Of a DNA stretch of 54,467 nucleotides, positions 1 through 9,534 are shown one piece after another (the stretch's first letter is position 1; every line of letters begins with the position of its first letter). Under the pieces are notes generated by a model. The model worked only from the letters and a program-made list of their open reading frames with translations. It did no database searches and was not told the origin of the DNA. Source of the DNA: Candidatus Baldrarchaeota archaeon (GTDB taxonomy: Archaea > Asgardarchaeota > Baldrarchaeia > Baldrarchaeales > DXJG01); NCBI GenBank assembly GCA_030587435.1, contig JAUQZC010000085.1, positions 1 to 54,467 of the forward strand, given 5' to 3'. The position numbers and the translations under genes are program-made.

Positions 1-522
1 CTCTTAAGTTTACTTGAAAAACCAAAACATGGTTACGATATAATGAAAGAACTTGAAGAAAAATTTGAGAACGTGTGGACACCAAGGAGCGGCACCCTTT
101 ATCCATCCCTTTCCCGGCTGGAAGAAAAAGGATACATAAAGGGAGTAATAAGAGGAAACAGGAAGCTATATATGCTAACTGACAAGGGAATCGAAATAGT
201 AAGAGAAATTGCTGAAAACTTCGATAAAGAGGCAGAGTTTTTGGACAGATTCGTCCAAATGGCTAACTATAAATTCTTAGAGGAATTTACACCAAAATAT
301 GCTAATAGATTCATTGGAAGAATGTTGGATAAAGCATTTGAAACCCTAGATGTAGCCATAAGGAAAATAGGGCTTTTAGATCCAAGTGAACAATTAAGAA
401 AGCTACAATATGCTAGGGAAATGCTAGAGAGAAGATTACATAAAATAACATTATCAATAAGCGAAACTAAAAGGTCTATTGAGGAGAGAAGGAAAAGAAT
501 GGTGAAAATAAAGGTTGAATAA
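1..522 (+). CDS. PadR-family transcriptional regulator (5' end outside window)
   Basis: The frame is open from base 1, so the start lies before the window; the Met codon at 43 is internal. The visible protein begins LLSLLEKPKHGYDI, the usual N-terminal helix of PadR winged-helix regulators, followed by the typical SGTLYPSLSRLEEKGYI recognition region and a beta-wing ending in LTDKG. The remaining ~100 residues form the long helical C-terminal region used for dimerisation. PadR proteins are repressors that often control adjacent exporters or stress genes. It lies 11 bases before a small heat-shock gene and just upstream of an ABC exporter, so it may control either or itself. Family assignment is firm; target and ligand are inference. 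Confidence 0.9.
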   Translation, partial: LLSLLEKPKHGYDIMKELEEKFENVWTPRSGTLYPSLSRLEEKGYIKGVIRGNRKLYMLTDKGIEIVREIAENFDKEAEFLDRFVQMANYKFLEEFTPKYANRFIGRMLDKAFETLDVAIRKIGLLDPSEQLRKLQYAREMLERRLHKITLSISETKRSIEERRKRMVKIKVE

Positions 523-533
523 GGGGGAGTCAA

Positions 534-944
534 ATGTACTTTGATAGAGATGTTTTCCGAATGGGTCCATTTAAACCGTTAATTGATGTGTTTCTGGGTG
601 TGAAGACTTTGTTTCATCCCTATTTTACGGAAAAAGATGTGTGGATAGACGAGGAGGATGGCACAGTTATTATAAAGACAGTTTTGCCTGGATTCAAAAA
701 AGAACATATCGAAATAAGAGCAGATAAAGAGGAAATATACGTGAAAGCAGAAAAACCAGCTGAAGACGAGTTTGAAAAACAGTATTGGAGAAGATATATT
801 GAGAACGGAAGAATCGTAATAAAATGGAAAATTTCGATGCCCACAACTATTGAACCAAATTCTGGTAAAGCCAAAATGGACGCAGGGATCCTTACAATAA
901 AATTTAGGGAGAAAGTAAAAGGAGAAAAAGTGCCAATAGACTAA
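534..944 (+). CDS. Small heat-shock protein, Hsp20/alpha-crystallin family
   Basis: A 136-residue protein with the alpha-crystallin fold from about residue 32 to 125. Typical features are a beta-rich core containing TVLPGFKKEHI, the conserved A-x-x-x-x-G-x-L strand (AKMDAGILTI) near residues 112-121, and a C-terminal V-P-I tripeptide matching the I-x-I anchor used for oligomer assembly. These proteins are ATP-independent holdases in the cytoplasm that keep unfolding proteins soluble. The gene starts 11 bases after the PadR gene behind a GGGGGAG ribosome-binding site, so the two are probably cotranscribed. Length is at the short end of the family. Confidence 0.93.
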   Translation: MYFDRDVFRMGPFKPLIDVFLGVKTLFHPYFTEKDVWIDEEDGTVIIKTVLPGFKKEHIEIRADKEEIYVKAEKPAEDEFEKQYWRRYIENGRIVIKWKISMPTTIEPNSGKAKMDAGILTIKFREKVKGEKVPID

Positions 945-1124
945 TCGTCTTTAATAATCAAGAAACTGGTTAAACCCAATAATAACAGTTTATATATTAA
1001 ATCTAACAAGAACAGGTCTTCGAATTTATCTTAGTAGCAACATAGAAGTTAATAGGTCGTGCATCGACCGTTATAATTTGTTTAACCAACAAATATTATG
1101 TTAAACTGGGGATATGTTTTAAAG

Positions 1125-1143
1125 TTAGAACACTATGTTCTAA
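1125..1143. promoter_or_regulatory. Perfect inverted repeat, candidate operator of the ABC exporter
   Basis: TTAGAACACTATGTTCTAA is a perfect dyad with 8-base arms and a 3-base centre, followed by a further half-site TTAGAA at 1147-1152. It sits about 90 bases before the permease start and upstream of an A/T-rich stretch (CTTATACTTTAAG, about 1186-1198) that could be the TATA box. Position and symmetry suit a dimeric repressor; the nearest regulator is the PadR protein at 1-522, but binding is only inferred. Confidence 0.5.
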
Positions 1144-1233
1144 ATGTTAGAATTATATGCCTTAAACTTCACACTAACCTAAACCTTATACTTTAAGTAT
1201 GTTGGCTGAGTGGCTTTGGGGGATTGAATAAAG

Positions 1234-4185
1234 TTGGGCATACTTGGAATAGCTTTACGTTCTATAGTTAGAAACCCTAGAAGATCATTAACAATAAGCA
1301 TAGGAATTGTTTTGGCAATAACCTTAGTAGTAGGCGTTTTTCTAACCGCAGACTATATGGGACATGCACTTCTAATAGAAGCATTAAAAGAAGTAAATGT
1401 TGACTTAGAAATCACCATAATGCACAGAAGTATTTCCGAATACAAAGACGTCGTACAACAATTGGAAAAATTTGAAGAAATAAAGACAGTAGAACCTTAT
1501 ATCTCAGGAAGTTTATGGGGCTATAATATAACAAAAGATGGAAAGCTAATATGGCCAATCTACAATGAAACGACGGGAGTCCCGATTTACGAGGAAATAA
1601 TAACTGCCTATGGTTTCAGAGAAAATATGTCTATTGGTGAAATAGTAACGTCGGAGGGAAATCTAAACCTTACAGGGGACAACGTGGCAATAACCAGCGA
1701 ACTAGCTGAAAGTCTTGGATTAAAACCAGGAGATAAAGTAACGTTTTCATACATAGAATGGAAAGAAGAAACAAGAGAAATTAAAAAAGTAAATGCAACT
1801 GTCTGCGCGATTATAAACATTGAAGGCAAGTTAAAAGAAATAATGGAACAAAAAATATACCACCCTTGGTATGGAATCGTTGGTGGTTATGGTTACTATG
1901 GATATTATCGTTACGAACGGAGTTATAAAGTGAATCATATTATAACTTCCATAGAATTTGCCTATAAATTAGGCATAGCAAAGGGGTATGAACATTATTA
2001 TGCTGAACCTGAACCTTTCTTGCCAAAATCTCTGATAGTGCAATCTGAATATAAGGCTCAAGAAGAGGAACTAATAAACATAGGGTACTGGGTTTTTGTT
2101 GACCGTGATGCTGTTTTAAACCCTTGGGATATAGATGAAACCCTAAAAAACTTAGAGAGGTTAGAGATCAAAATAGGAAATGTGTGTAGCTATTACGGAG
2201 ATTATTCTATTTATAACAATTTAAGAGATGCGGTCTACTATTATCGTTTTCAGGTAGAGAGCTTAAAATATGGTTTCGGCTTAAGCAGTTTACCTGTTTT
2301 GTTTTTGGCTTGGTTTTTTGCTTTAACTGCAAGCTGGATCTCAGTAAATGAAAGAAGAAGAGAAATAGGCCTCCTAAAAGTCAGAGGAGCAACCAACAAA
2401 CAAATATTCACATCAATAATAATAGAAACCGTAATAGTTGGAGCTTTCGGGGGAATAGTTGGAGCTTTTATCGGCTATTTAAGCAGTACATATTTCATAA
2501 AAATACTTGCAGAGAAATTTGCAGAAACTTTAATTCCAAAGAAGATATTATTTGAACTTCTACCATTTTACATCGGGTTTAGCGTAGTTGTTGGCATTAT
2601 TATATCCCTTCTTGCAGCTTTTATTCCAGCAAGAAGAGTAGCGAATATGGAAGTACAGAAATGTTTACAAGAATATTTAGAGGAAATAGAGGCAGAAAAA
2701 TGGAAACCAAGGTTAACGTGGATACTTTTCATACTTGGACTGTTTAAAACTGTTGAAATGGCACTAGGATTGTCGGTATTAAAAATATTGATGCAAACTG
2801 ACTTCTACGCTGGAAATATATTTGTTATTTTGCTTTTAATGGTTTTAAATTTCATTGATATGATTCTCCTTCCTCTTGGGCCTTTATTTTTCATTTACGG
2901 TTTAAGTAGAATAATTACACATTACGCTTCGAAACTTCAAAAAGTTTTCAGGGCAATTGTAAAGCCAGTTCTCGGAGAACTTAGTGATGTAGCCGTTAAA
3001 AACTTTGCAAGAAAATCTACAAGAACAGCAAGAGTAATGTTCCTAATGGCATTAACACTTTCCTTTGGAATAATAATGGTAACCACGTCAGCATCTTCGA
3101 CTCAATTCACAATCAAAACATTGGAAATAGAGGTAGGAGCAGACATAAAAGTGCTATCAGCAAATCCAACAAACGAAACGCAGCTACTCAACAATATTAG
3201 CAGCATCGAAGGAATAAAAGCAATAACTACAGTTAGAGAAACCAGTGCAAGCGGTTCTATCAGCTACGCAAGACTTATTATCGTCGATGAAAACTATTTC
3301 AACGTGTCTTTCATTAAAGAAAGATACTTGAAATATCAAAAAGGCGGTTCTATGGAAGAGGTTTACAAGACGTTTAAGAATGGTGAAAACTGCTGTATAA
3401 TAAGCCAACATGTAAGTGAAGAATACGCGTATGAACCAGGAGACATTATAAGAGTAACGTTAACCGAAGAAGGAAGACAAATCAGAATGGATCTAACAGT
3501 TGTAGCAGCTGCGGAAATTCTCCCTGGACTACAGTACTGGATATCTGACCTGTATTATAACGATGTAATAGTTATTAGCTCTAAATGTGCCCAAAGTTAT
3601 TTCAATGTTCAGAAGATAACGACAATACAGCTTTTGATCGACGTAGCGGATAATGCAAATAGTACAGCGATCGCTGAGAAACTAAGAACGGAATACGATG
3701 AAATTTATGGGGCAGTTTCTTTCGAAGAAAGGGTACATGAAACTCTACATGAATCATTGGCACCCGTATTTCCAAAATTCTACTACATCGAGTTTATATT
3801 TGCACTTATAATCGCCATAACTGGGTTATCGTTAATAATGATGATGGCAGCACTAGAAAGGCAAAGAGAAGTGGGATTGCTAGTAGCAAGAGGAGTAGAC
3901 AGAAAACAAATAGTAAAAATATTCCTAGGAGAAATTCTCTTAATAGTTGTAATATCTTTTGCACTTGGCATAGTAGAGGGGCTATCCATAGCTTACGGCT
4001 ACCTAAAAACCTTTATGTTCCCCTTACCAGGATTCGAAATTCCATTTAAAATACCCCTAGTAATACCTTCTGAACTTTATCTACTACTAATTATAGGGCT
4101 AATCGCGTCGCTAACAGCGTCTCTTGTACCGGCATGGTATCTAACTAAGAAGAGAATAGCTGAAGTTTTAAGAATTCATCACTAA
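1234..4185 (+). CDS. Large FtsX/MacB-like ABC transporter permease
   Basis: A 983-residue integral membrane protein. An N-terminal membrane helix (about 17-40) is followed by a ~300-residue extracytoplasmic MacB-core-like domain, then an FtsX helix bundle (about 345-470), more membrane helices (about 500-580), a second extracytoplasmic domain (about 640-850) and a C-terminal FtsX bundle with the NERRREIGLLKVRGA-type coupling motif repeated as ERQREVGLLVARG. This is the LolC/E or DUF214 duplicated architecture. It probably moves hydrophobic substrates or transmits mechanical force rather than importing nutrients. It starts at a TTG after GGGGGATTGAATAAAG. The ATPase gene follows after 25 bases and a paralogous permease follows that. 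Substrate unknown. Confidence 0.88.
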   Translation: MGILGIALRSIVRNPRRSLTISIGIVLAITLVVGVFLTADYMGHALLIEALKEVNVDLEITIMHRSISEYKDVVQQLEKFEEIKTVEPYISGSLWGYNITKDGKLIWPIYNETTGVPIYEEIITAYGFRENMSIGEIVTSEGNLNLTGDNVAITSELAESLGLKPGDKVTFSYIEWKEETREIKKVNATVCAIINIEGKLKEIMEQKIYHPWYGIVGGYGYYGYYRYERSYKVNHIITSIEFAYKLGIAKGYEHYYAEPEPFLPKSLIVQSEYKAQEEELINIGYWVFVDRDAVLNPWDIDETLKNLERLEIKIGNVCSYYGDYSIYNNLRDAVYYYRFQVESLKYGFGLSSLPVLFLAWFFALTASWISVNERRREIGLLKVRGATNKQIFTSIIIETVIVGAFGGIVGAFIGYLSSTYFIKILAEKFAETLIPKKILFELLPFYIGFSVVVGIIISLLAAFIPARRVANMEVQKCLQEYLEEIEAEKWKPRLTWILFILGLFKTVEMALGLSVLKILMQTDFYAGNIFVILLLMVLNFIDMILLPLGPLFFIYGLSRIITHYASKLQKVFRAIVKPVLGELSDVAVKNFARKSTRTARVMFLMALTLSFGIIMVTTSASSTQFTIKTLEIEVGADIKVLSANPTNETQLLNNISSIEGIKAITTVRETSASGSISYARLIIVDENYFNVSFIKERYLKYQKGGSMEEVYKTFKNGENCCIISQHVSEEYAYEPGDIIRVTLTEEGRQIRMDLTVVAAAEILPGLQYWISDLYYNDVIVISSKCAQSYFNVQKITTIQLLIDVADNANSTAIAEKLRTEYDEIYGAVSFEERVHETLHESLAPVFPKFYYIEFIFALIIAITGLSLIMMMAALERQREVGLLVARGVDRKQIVKIFLGEILLIVVISFALGIVEGLSIAYGYLKTFMFPLPGFEIPFKIPLVIPSELYLLLIIGLIASLTASLVPAWYLTKKRIAEVLRIHH

Positions 4186-4210
4186 GGTTCATCACTAAGG
4201 AGGAGAAGAA

Positions 4211-5110
4211 ATGAGTATTGTTTGTAAAGATCTTGTAAAAATTTATAAAACAGGAAAAGTTGAAGTTGTAGCTCTTCGAGGACTATATTTAACAGTGGAA
4301 GAGGGGGAAATTCGAGCAATAGTAGGGCCTTCTGGAAGCGGGAAAACAACCCTTCTAAACATTATAGGTGGAGTTGATAGACCCAGCGCCGGTAAAGTGA
4401 TTGTGGACGGCACTGATTTAACAACATTAACTGACGCTCAGTTAGTCGAATATAGAAGAAAAAGAGTTGGCTTTGTCTTCCAATTTTTCAACTTAGTTCC
4501 AAATCTAACTGCAATGGAAAATGTTGAGTTGCCAATGGCAATAGCGGGAGTTCCAAGATCTCAAAGACATAAAAGGGCAATGGAACTACTTGCACTAGTT
4601 GGATTAGAAGATAGGGCACATCATAAACCGGATGAACTTAGCGCCGGTGAACAGCAACGTGTAGCCATAGCAGCAGCACTTGCAAACGATCCACCAATAA
4701 TCCTAGCAGATGAACCAACAGGAGAACTAGACACAAAAACAAGCAGACAAGTAGCACAACTATTCAAACAACTAAATAAAGAACTTGGAAAAACAATAAT
4801 AATAGTGACACACGATCTAGCAATTGCAACCATTGCACATAAAATCAGCAGAATTGAAGATGGGACAATAGTTTCAACGGTAACACCAGCAGAACTAGAA
4901 GCAGTAGGCTACCCAGCAGGAGAAAAACTAGAAGAAAAAATCAGAAAGCTAGAAGAGAGAAGAGCAGCAATAGAAGAAGAAATGAAGAAATTAGAAGCAG
5001 ACTACAAAGCCGGAAAAATTTCTTCCGACGATTTTGTTAAAAGATATGCGGAACTAAAAAGCGCATTAGACAGAGTTGAAGAAGAAATAAAAAGATATAC
5101 ATTAGCTTAA
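4211..5110 (+). CDS. ABC transporter ATP-binding protein, LolD/MacB type, with coiled-coil tail
   Basis: A 299-residue ATPase that powers the flanking permeases. Walker A is GPSGSGKTT (39-47), the Q-loop is at Q91, the signature is LSAGE (143-147; the usual LSGGQ is altered at two positions), Walker B is ILADE (164-168), and the H-loop lies in VTHDLA. The core ends near residue 225. The last ~65 residues are a Glu/Lys-rich helical hairpin predicted to form a coiled coil, which ordinary LolD proteins lack. A strong AAGGAGGAG ribosome-binding site precedes the ATG; part of it comes from a 13-base tandem duplication spanning the preceding stop codon. Confidence 0.93.
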   Translation: MSIVCKDLVKIYKTGKVEVVALRGLYLTVEEGEIRAIVGPSGSGKTTLLNIIGGVDRPSAGKVIVDGTDLTTLTDAQLVEYRRKRVGFVFQFFNLVPNLTAMENVELPMAIAGVPRSQRHKRAMELLALVGLEDRAHHKPDELSAGEQQRVAIAAALANDPPIILADEPTGELDTKTSRQVAQLFKQLNKELGKTIIIVTHDLAIATIAHKISRIEDGTIVSTVTPAELEAVGYPAGEKLEEKIRKLEERRAAIEEEMKKLEADYKAGKISSDDFVKRYAELKSALDRVEEEIKRYTLA

Positions 5111-5204
5111 CCTAAATAATATAACATCAAAACATCTTTTACGGAACTATTGATCTCACTTAACGTTCTCATGACTAGTAATCCATAGATGTAGGTTATC
5201 AGAG

Positions 5205-8099
5205 ATGATTACTTTGTCAGTTATTTCATATTTTTGCTATAAAAATTTCAAAAAATCGATAATTCTATGTCTAGGAATAATTCTAGCAACAACATTTCTT
5301 GTTGGGTCACTTTTAACAGCAGATTACATGGGTCAAGTCCTTCTAACAGATGTTCTTAAGGAAGTTAAAGTTGATATAAATATCGCTTTATTACATGAGA
5401 ATATATCCGAATATGAGAAGGCAGCAAGAGAAATAGAAGGACTGGATGGAATAACATTAGTAGAACCCTATGTCCTAAGAATATTGAGGAACTATAATAT
5501 TACGAGAGATAAAGAAATTTTGTTGCCAAAATACAACGAGACAAAACAAACTTCAAGAGTTTTAAGGGTATTGGAAGTTTATGGTTTTAGACAAAATATG
5601 TCTTTAGGTGAAATAAAAGTTTTAGAGGGAACTCTAAACCTTACAGGTGATAATATAGCAATAACAAAAGATTTAGCTGAAAACTTAGGAATAAAGGTCG
5701 GAGATAAAATATCAATTTCCTATATTTTTTGGAAAGATGAATACTTCGAAATAAGGAAAATAAATGCAAGTATACAAGCAATTATAAGTTTAGAAAGCAA
5801 ACTAAAGAAAATAATCGTGGAAAAACAAATACCCGAAGAATACAAACGTTCTTTCTACACGCAGATCAAAAGAAATTATATAATATCTTCGATGAACTTT
5901 GCCCGAAAAATAGAATCAGCATCTGAATATGATGAAACAGAAACAAGCTCCCATCCAAACGCCATAAACTATTGGGTTTTCGTTGATCGAAACAAATTAA
6001 TAAATCCTTGGAACATCAAACTATCTCTTAAAAAACTAGAGAGACTAGAAGTCAAAATAGAAAACAAATGTATTCATTATGGTGATCTCATTCATCCAAT
6101 TTCCAATAATCTGAAAAGTGCGTTGCAACAGCATGAACTCATATTTACGCAACTAAAAAATCACATTGCCTTTAGTTTCTTACCTGTTTTGTTTTTGGCG
6201 TGGTTTTTTGCTTTAACTGCAGGCTGGATTTCGGTAAATGAAAGAAGAAGAGAAATAGGTCTACTAAAAGTTAGAGGAGCAACCAACAAACAAATATTCA
6301 CATCAATAATAATAGAAACCGTAGCTGTAGGCCTAGTGGGAAGCGTGATAGGAACAGTTCTAGGGTACTTGAGTACCATATATTTCGTAGAGATTTTTGC
6401 AGAAAGATATGCAGCATTCTTAGCACCTGAACATGTTGTCTTCAGATTTGCACCTTTTTACTTCGGTTTGAGCGTTGCCCTGGGATGTTTGATATCTATG
6501 TTTGCTGTCATTATTCCAGCTAGAAAAATCCTCAATGTAGAAACGGGAAGATTACTGCAAGAATATTTGGAGGAAACAGAGAAGGAAAAGTGGAAACCAA
6601 GGTTAATATGGATGATGTTCATATTAGGTTCTATCAAAATTATTGAAATGATATTAGACATATCAATTGTCGAAGCAATGTTAATGCAAGAAGGTTACCT
6701 TGAAAGTATTGTTTTATCATTATTTTTAACGGTTCTATTCATAATAGATTTGGCACTTATTGTTTTAGGGCCTTTATTTTTTGTTTATAGCCTAAGTAAA
6801 CTCGTCACTCACTATGCACTAAAACTTCAAAAACTTTACAGCATGGTTATGAAGCCTCTTCTAGGGGAGTTAAGCGACATAGCTGTAAAGAGCTTATCAA
6901 GAAAAACATTAAGAACTTCTAAGATAATATTTTTAATAGCTATTACGTTAACCTTTGGAATGGGGTTATCTATTTTCTCAGCATCCCTAACAAAGCTCAC
7001 AGTCAAAACAATAGAGGCAGGTGTAGGAGCAGATATAAAAGCTTGTTTCATAGACGTAGCAAATGAAACACAATTAGTTGAGAATATTAGTAGTATCGAA
7101 GGAGTTAAGGGAGTAGCGGCAAGCAAAAGTATAAGTGCAAATATAGATATGTCAGATGAACTTACAAGGCTCTTTATTATTGATGAAAACTATTTTAACG
7201 TATCATTTATTGAAAACAATTATCTCAAAGGCATAAGTATCGAAAAAGCCTATGATATGCTTAGAAGCGGAGAAGACTACTGCATAATAAATCAGCGCTT
7301 AAGCAAAAGATACGGGTACAGAGTAGGAGACCAAATAACAATAACAATAGAGACAAAAGAGAAACAAATAACTATAAACTTAACGATCATAGGAATAGCA
7401 AAAGTTCTTCCTGGAATAGAATATGAAATGCAGGAGTACACTTTACGACACGTCCACTACGGTTACTGGGAAAACTTGGTTGTTATTGGTTACAAGTGTG
7501 CAGAAAAACACTTTAATCCCCAAGAGATTTGGAAGACCTATCTTTTTATTGATTTGGCTGAGGGTACTAATAGTACTGAGGTTGTTAAAAAATTAGAAAA
7601 AGAGTATGATAATATTTACAGCATTGTTTCCTTTGATACGATGTTTCAACAAACCCTACGTCAGTCTTTAACTCCACTATTAGTTCCAAAGTTCTTTTAC
7701 ATAGAATTTGTTTTTATACTCATTATTGCTGTGCTCGGTCTGGCTTTAATTACTATGATGTCGGTCCTAGAAAGAAGAAGGGAAATAGGCCTGCTGTCTG
7801 TAAGAGGTATGAGTAAAAGACAAATTACAAAAATATTCCTAGGAGAAGCTGTCTTAGTTTTTCTAATATCTTCCATAATTAGCATTTTAAGCGGCTTTTC
7901 CATCGTTTACGGTTTGCTTTCTCTCTCCGCTAGTATGGTGTTAGGAGAAGTTTTTCCGGTTAAAGTGTTTTTTACAGTACCTTTTGAACTTTATATCTTA
8001 TTTATCATAAGTTTTATTTTCTTCATTATGGCCTTAACAATACCAGTTCAATATCTAGCTAGAAAGAAAACAGCTGAAATTCTAAGAGTTCACGACTAG
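5205..8099 (+). CDS. Second FtsX/MacB-like ABC permease, paralogue of the first
   Basis: A 964-residue permease with the same layout as the protein at 1234-4185: N-terminal helix, extracytoplasmic domain, FtsX bundle containing NERRREIGLLKVRGA, second extracytoplasmic domain, and C-terminal FtsX bundle containing ERRREIGLLSVRG. The two proteins align along their whole length, and a 143-base segment (6181-6323 here, 2291-2433 in the first) is almost identical at DNA level. The ATPase gene sits between them, so the likely complex is a heterodimer of permeases with an ATPase dimer. A 94-base gap separates it from the ATPase. The ATG lies after AGAG; no strong ribosome site is seen. Confidence 0.88.
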   Translation: MITLSVISYFCYKNFKKSIILCLGIILATTFLVGSLLTADYMGQVLLTDVLKEVKVDINIALLHENISEYEKAAREIEGLDGITLVEPYVLRILRNYNITRDKEILLPKYNETKQTSRVLRVLEVYGFRQNMSLGEIKVLEGTLNLTGDNIAITKDLAENLGIKVGDKISISYIFWKDEYFEIRKINASIQAIISLESKLKKIIVEKQIPEEYKRSFYTQIKRNYIISSMNFARKIESASEYDETETSSHPNAINYWVFVDRNKLINPWNIKLSLKKLERLEVKIENKCIHYGDLIHPISNNLKSALQQHELIFTQLKNHIAFSFLPVLFLAWFFALTAGWISVNERRREIGLLKVRGATNKQIFTSIIIETVAVGLVGSVIGTVLGYLSTIYFVEIFAERYAAFLAPEHVVFRFAPFYFGLSVALGCLISMFAVIIPARKILNVETGRLLQEYLEETEKEKWKPRLIWMMFILGSIKIIEMILDISIVEAMLMQEGYLESIVLSLFLTVLFIIDLALIVLGPLFFVYSLSKLVTHYALKLQKLYSMVMKPLLGELSDIAVKSLSRKTLRTSKIIFLIAITLTFGMGLSIFSASLTKLTVKTIEAGVGADIKACFIDVANETQLVENISSIEGVKGVAASKSISANIDMSDELTRLFIIDENYFNVSFIENNYLKGISIEKAYDMLRSGEDYCIINQRLSKRYGYRVGDQITITIETKEKQITINLTIIGIAKVLPGIEYEMQEYTLRHVHYGYWENLVVIGYKCAEKHFNPQEIWKTYLFIDLAEGTNSTEVVKKLEKEYDNIYSIVSFDTMFQQTLRQSLTPLLVPKFFYIEFVFILIIAVLGLALITMMSVLERRREIGLLSVRGMSKRQITKIFLGEAVLVFLISSIISILSGFSIVYGLLSLSASMVLGEVFPVKVFFTVPFELYILFIISFIFFIMALTIPVQYLARKKTAEILRVHD

Positions 8100-8175
8100 A
8101 ACAAAATTAATTTAATAAAATAAAACTTGCTTGATTAAATGTATCTGAACCGTGGTTCTTGGGAGTCATACAGGG

Positions 8176-8736
8176 TTAACTAACTTTTAATGTTTTATGT
8201 TTGCTTCCTTTTTTAATTAGATTTTCAAGAGATTTTATAGCAAACTTCACAGTTTCTTTCAATCTTTCCCAGTGATATTCTCTTTCAACAATTTTCTTAC
8301 TCCTAGATAGTAATTCTAGGTAGGCGAAAATTTCTTCAGAAATACCTGAAAAAATGCCCCGTATATCGTCTGGATCCCCGACAACGTCTTTAAAGTCATC
8401 AGATGAACGTTGTTTTAATGCTTTAGCAACAAACAATATATTAATTAACGCTTTTTCTTCCCTCTCATCAACAACTTCACCTATAGGCCCCATATCTTCC
8501 AAAGCTTCCTCTAACTTTCCCTTAATAAATTCCAAAAATTCATCTAAAGGAGCATTAAGGAAAAGAACTAAGAGAGTACTTTTTTCCTTATGAATTAGTA
8601 CAGGGCCTTGTACAGCATTAATTGAGGATGGAATGATAAGCCCAGAGCTACCTCCCCACGGCCTGATTCTACTTTCAACCCATACGTTCCAAATTTTTTT
8701 CCAAAGGTCGTTCCACGTACTCAAATCCCCACACAT
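8176..8736 (-). CDS. Hypothetical protein
   Basis: A 186-residue soluble protein that I do not recognise. It has no membrane helix or signal peptide. The first ~70 residues are mixed alpha/beta (VESRIRPWGGSSGLII, then a hydrophobic strand LLVLFLNAPL), and the rest is mainly helical and charged (KLEEALEDMGPIGEVVDERE...). Coding appearance is good (balanced composition, charged helices, low-complexity absent). It is convergent with the ABC permease gene. Start choice is uncertain: ATG at 8736 lacks a clear ribosome site, and a TTG four codons later would have GGGGAT in front. Confidence 0.6.
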   Translation of the reverse strand: MCGDLSTWNDLWKKIWNVWVESRIRPWGGSSGLIIPSSINAVQGPVLIHKEKSTLLVLFLNAPLDEFLEFIKGKLEEALEDMGPIGEVVDEREEKALINILFVAKALKQRSSDDFKDVVGDPDDIRGIFSGISEEIFAYLELLSRSKKIVEREYHWERLKETVKFAIKSLENLIKKGSKHKTLKVS

Positions 8737-8860
8737 CCAAAATTTATGGTCTACTAATTTATCATTAATTACGTTATTTTATTTTGTCTTACTTAATCAT
8801 TAATTTTTCGCTTGTATATCTTAACGTAATACTTTGATGATATGTGGAGGAACTTTAGGT

Positions 8861-9085
8861 TTAAGCTCCTGAAATCAGTTTTTCTATTATTTCGTCGGTG
8901 ATTTCTATCTCTAAGGACCACATATCTTTTAAAATTTTTCTTAAGACTTCTTTAACAAGTTTGTCCTCTCTTAGAAACTCTTTTAGAAATATTACTGCTT
9001 CTCTAAGATTATTGGAAGCTAGCCAATAAGCTACTATATACAGTTTTTGATTAATTTTCTCTTTTACTTTCTGTTCATTAGACAT
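8861..9085 (-). CDS. Small helical hypothetical protein
   Basis: A 74-residue protein, mostly amphipathic helices (KVKEKINQKLYIVAYWLASN, then KEFLREDKLVKEVLRKIL). I chose the ATG at 9085 because GGTGAGGGG lies immediately before it; an upstream ATG at 9097 overlaps that ribosome-binding motif. It resembles in general character the small helical antitoxin-like or regulatory proteins common in archaea, but no specific family is recognised. It is read in the same direction as the 8176-8736 gene, with about 125 bases between them. Confidence 0.5.
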   Translation of the reverse strand: MSNEQKVKEKINQKLYIVAYWLASNNLREAVIFLKEFLREDKLVKEVLRKILKDMWSLEIEITDEIIEKLISGA

Positions 9086-9534
9086 TCCCCTCACCACTAA
9101 TTCATAGTAACACGAAATTATATAAGCATTTTTCTAATTAAATAAAACATTGTATAATTTTTATATCGATGTTTAACAAAAAACCCTCCGTATAACAAAA
9201 CATCCAAAATTAAACAAACCAAAATTGATTGACAAGACCTTAAAATAAAATTAGATGCAGCTATATAGATAATCCAAAAATAAAGCTTCAATGAGCTAAA
9301 ATTCGTAAAAATGTCTTGAAATATAAGAAAACTAACTGGATAGAAGTTTAAATATCTTTGACAAAATTTAGTTATGAAAGCATAACAAAAACTTTAAAAG
9401 AAATACGATAAATAAACAAGCCAAGAGGTAGGTGAAATGAGGGATCTCGTTCCACTTCCGTAATGTTAAAGGACTATTGCTTTTCTCCAAACTATACACA
9501 TCTATGTCTGTACGTGTTTTTGGAGGTGACTTTT
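9086..9534. other. Gene-poor AT-rich intergenic region
   Basis: About 450 bases without a convincing gene. It holds a TATA-like TTTAAATATC at 9347-9356, a second A/T box near 9390, and a tiny frame at 9437-9463 (MRDLVPLP, then stop) preceded by GGTAGGTGAA. Nothing resembling a structured RNA or repeat array was seen. Confidence 0.5.

Noticed and set aside
1046..1072. GGTCG...CGACC mini-hairpin in the Hsp20-exporter gap
   Set aside because: Only five base pairs and no context; likely chance.
9437..9463. Eight-codon frame MRDLVPLP with a good GGTGA site, resembling the SDLVP of the downstream start
   Set aside because: Too short to support as a gene; the resemblance may be chance. A leader peptide is possible but nothing else supports it.
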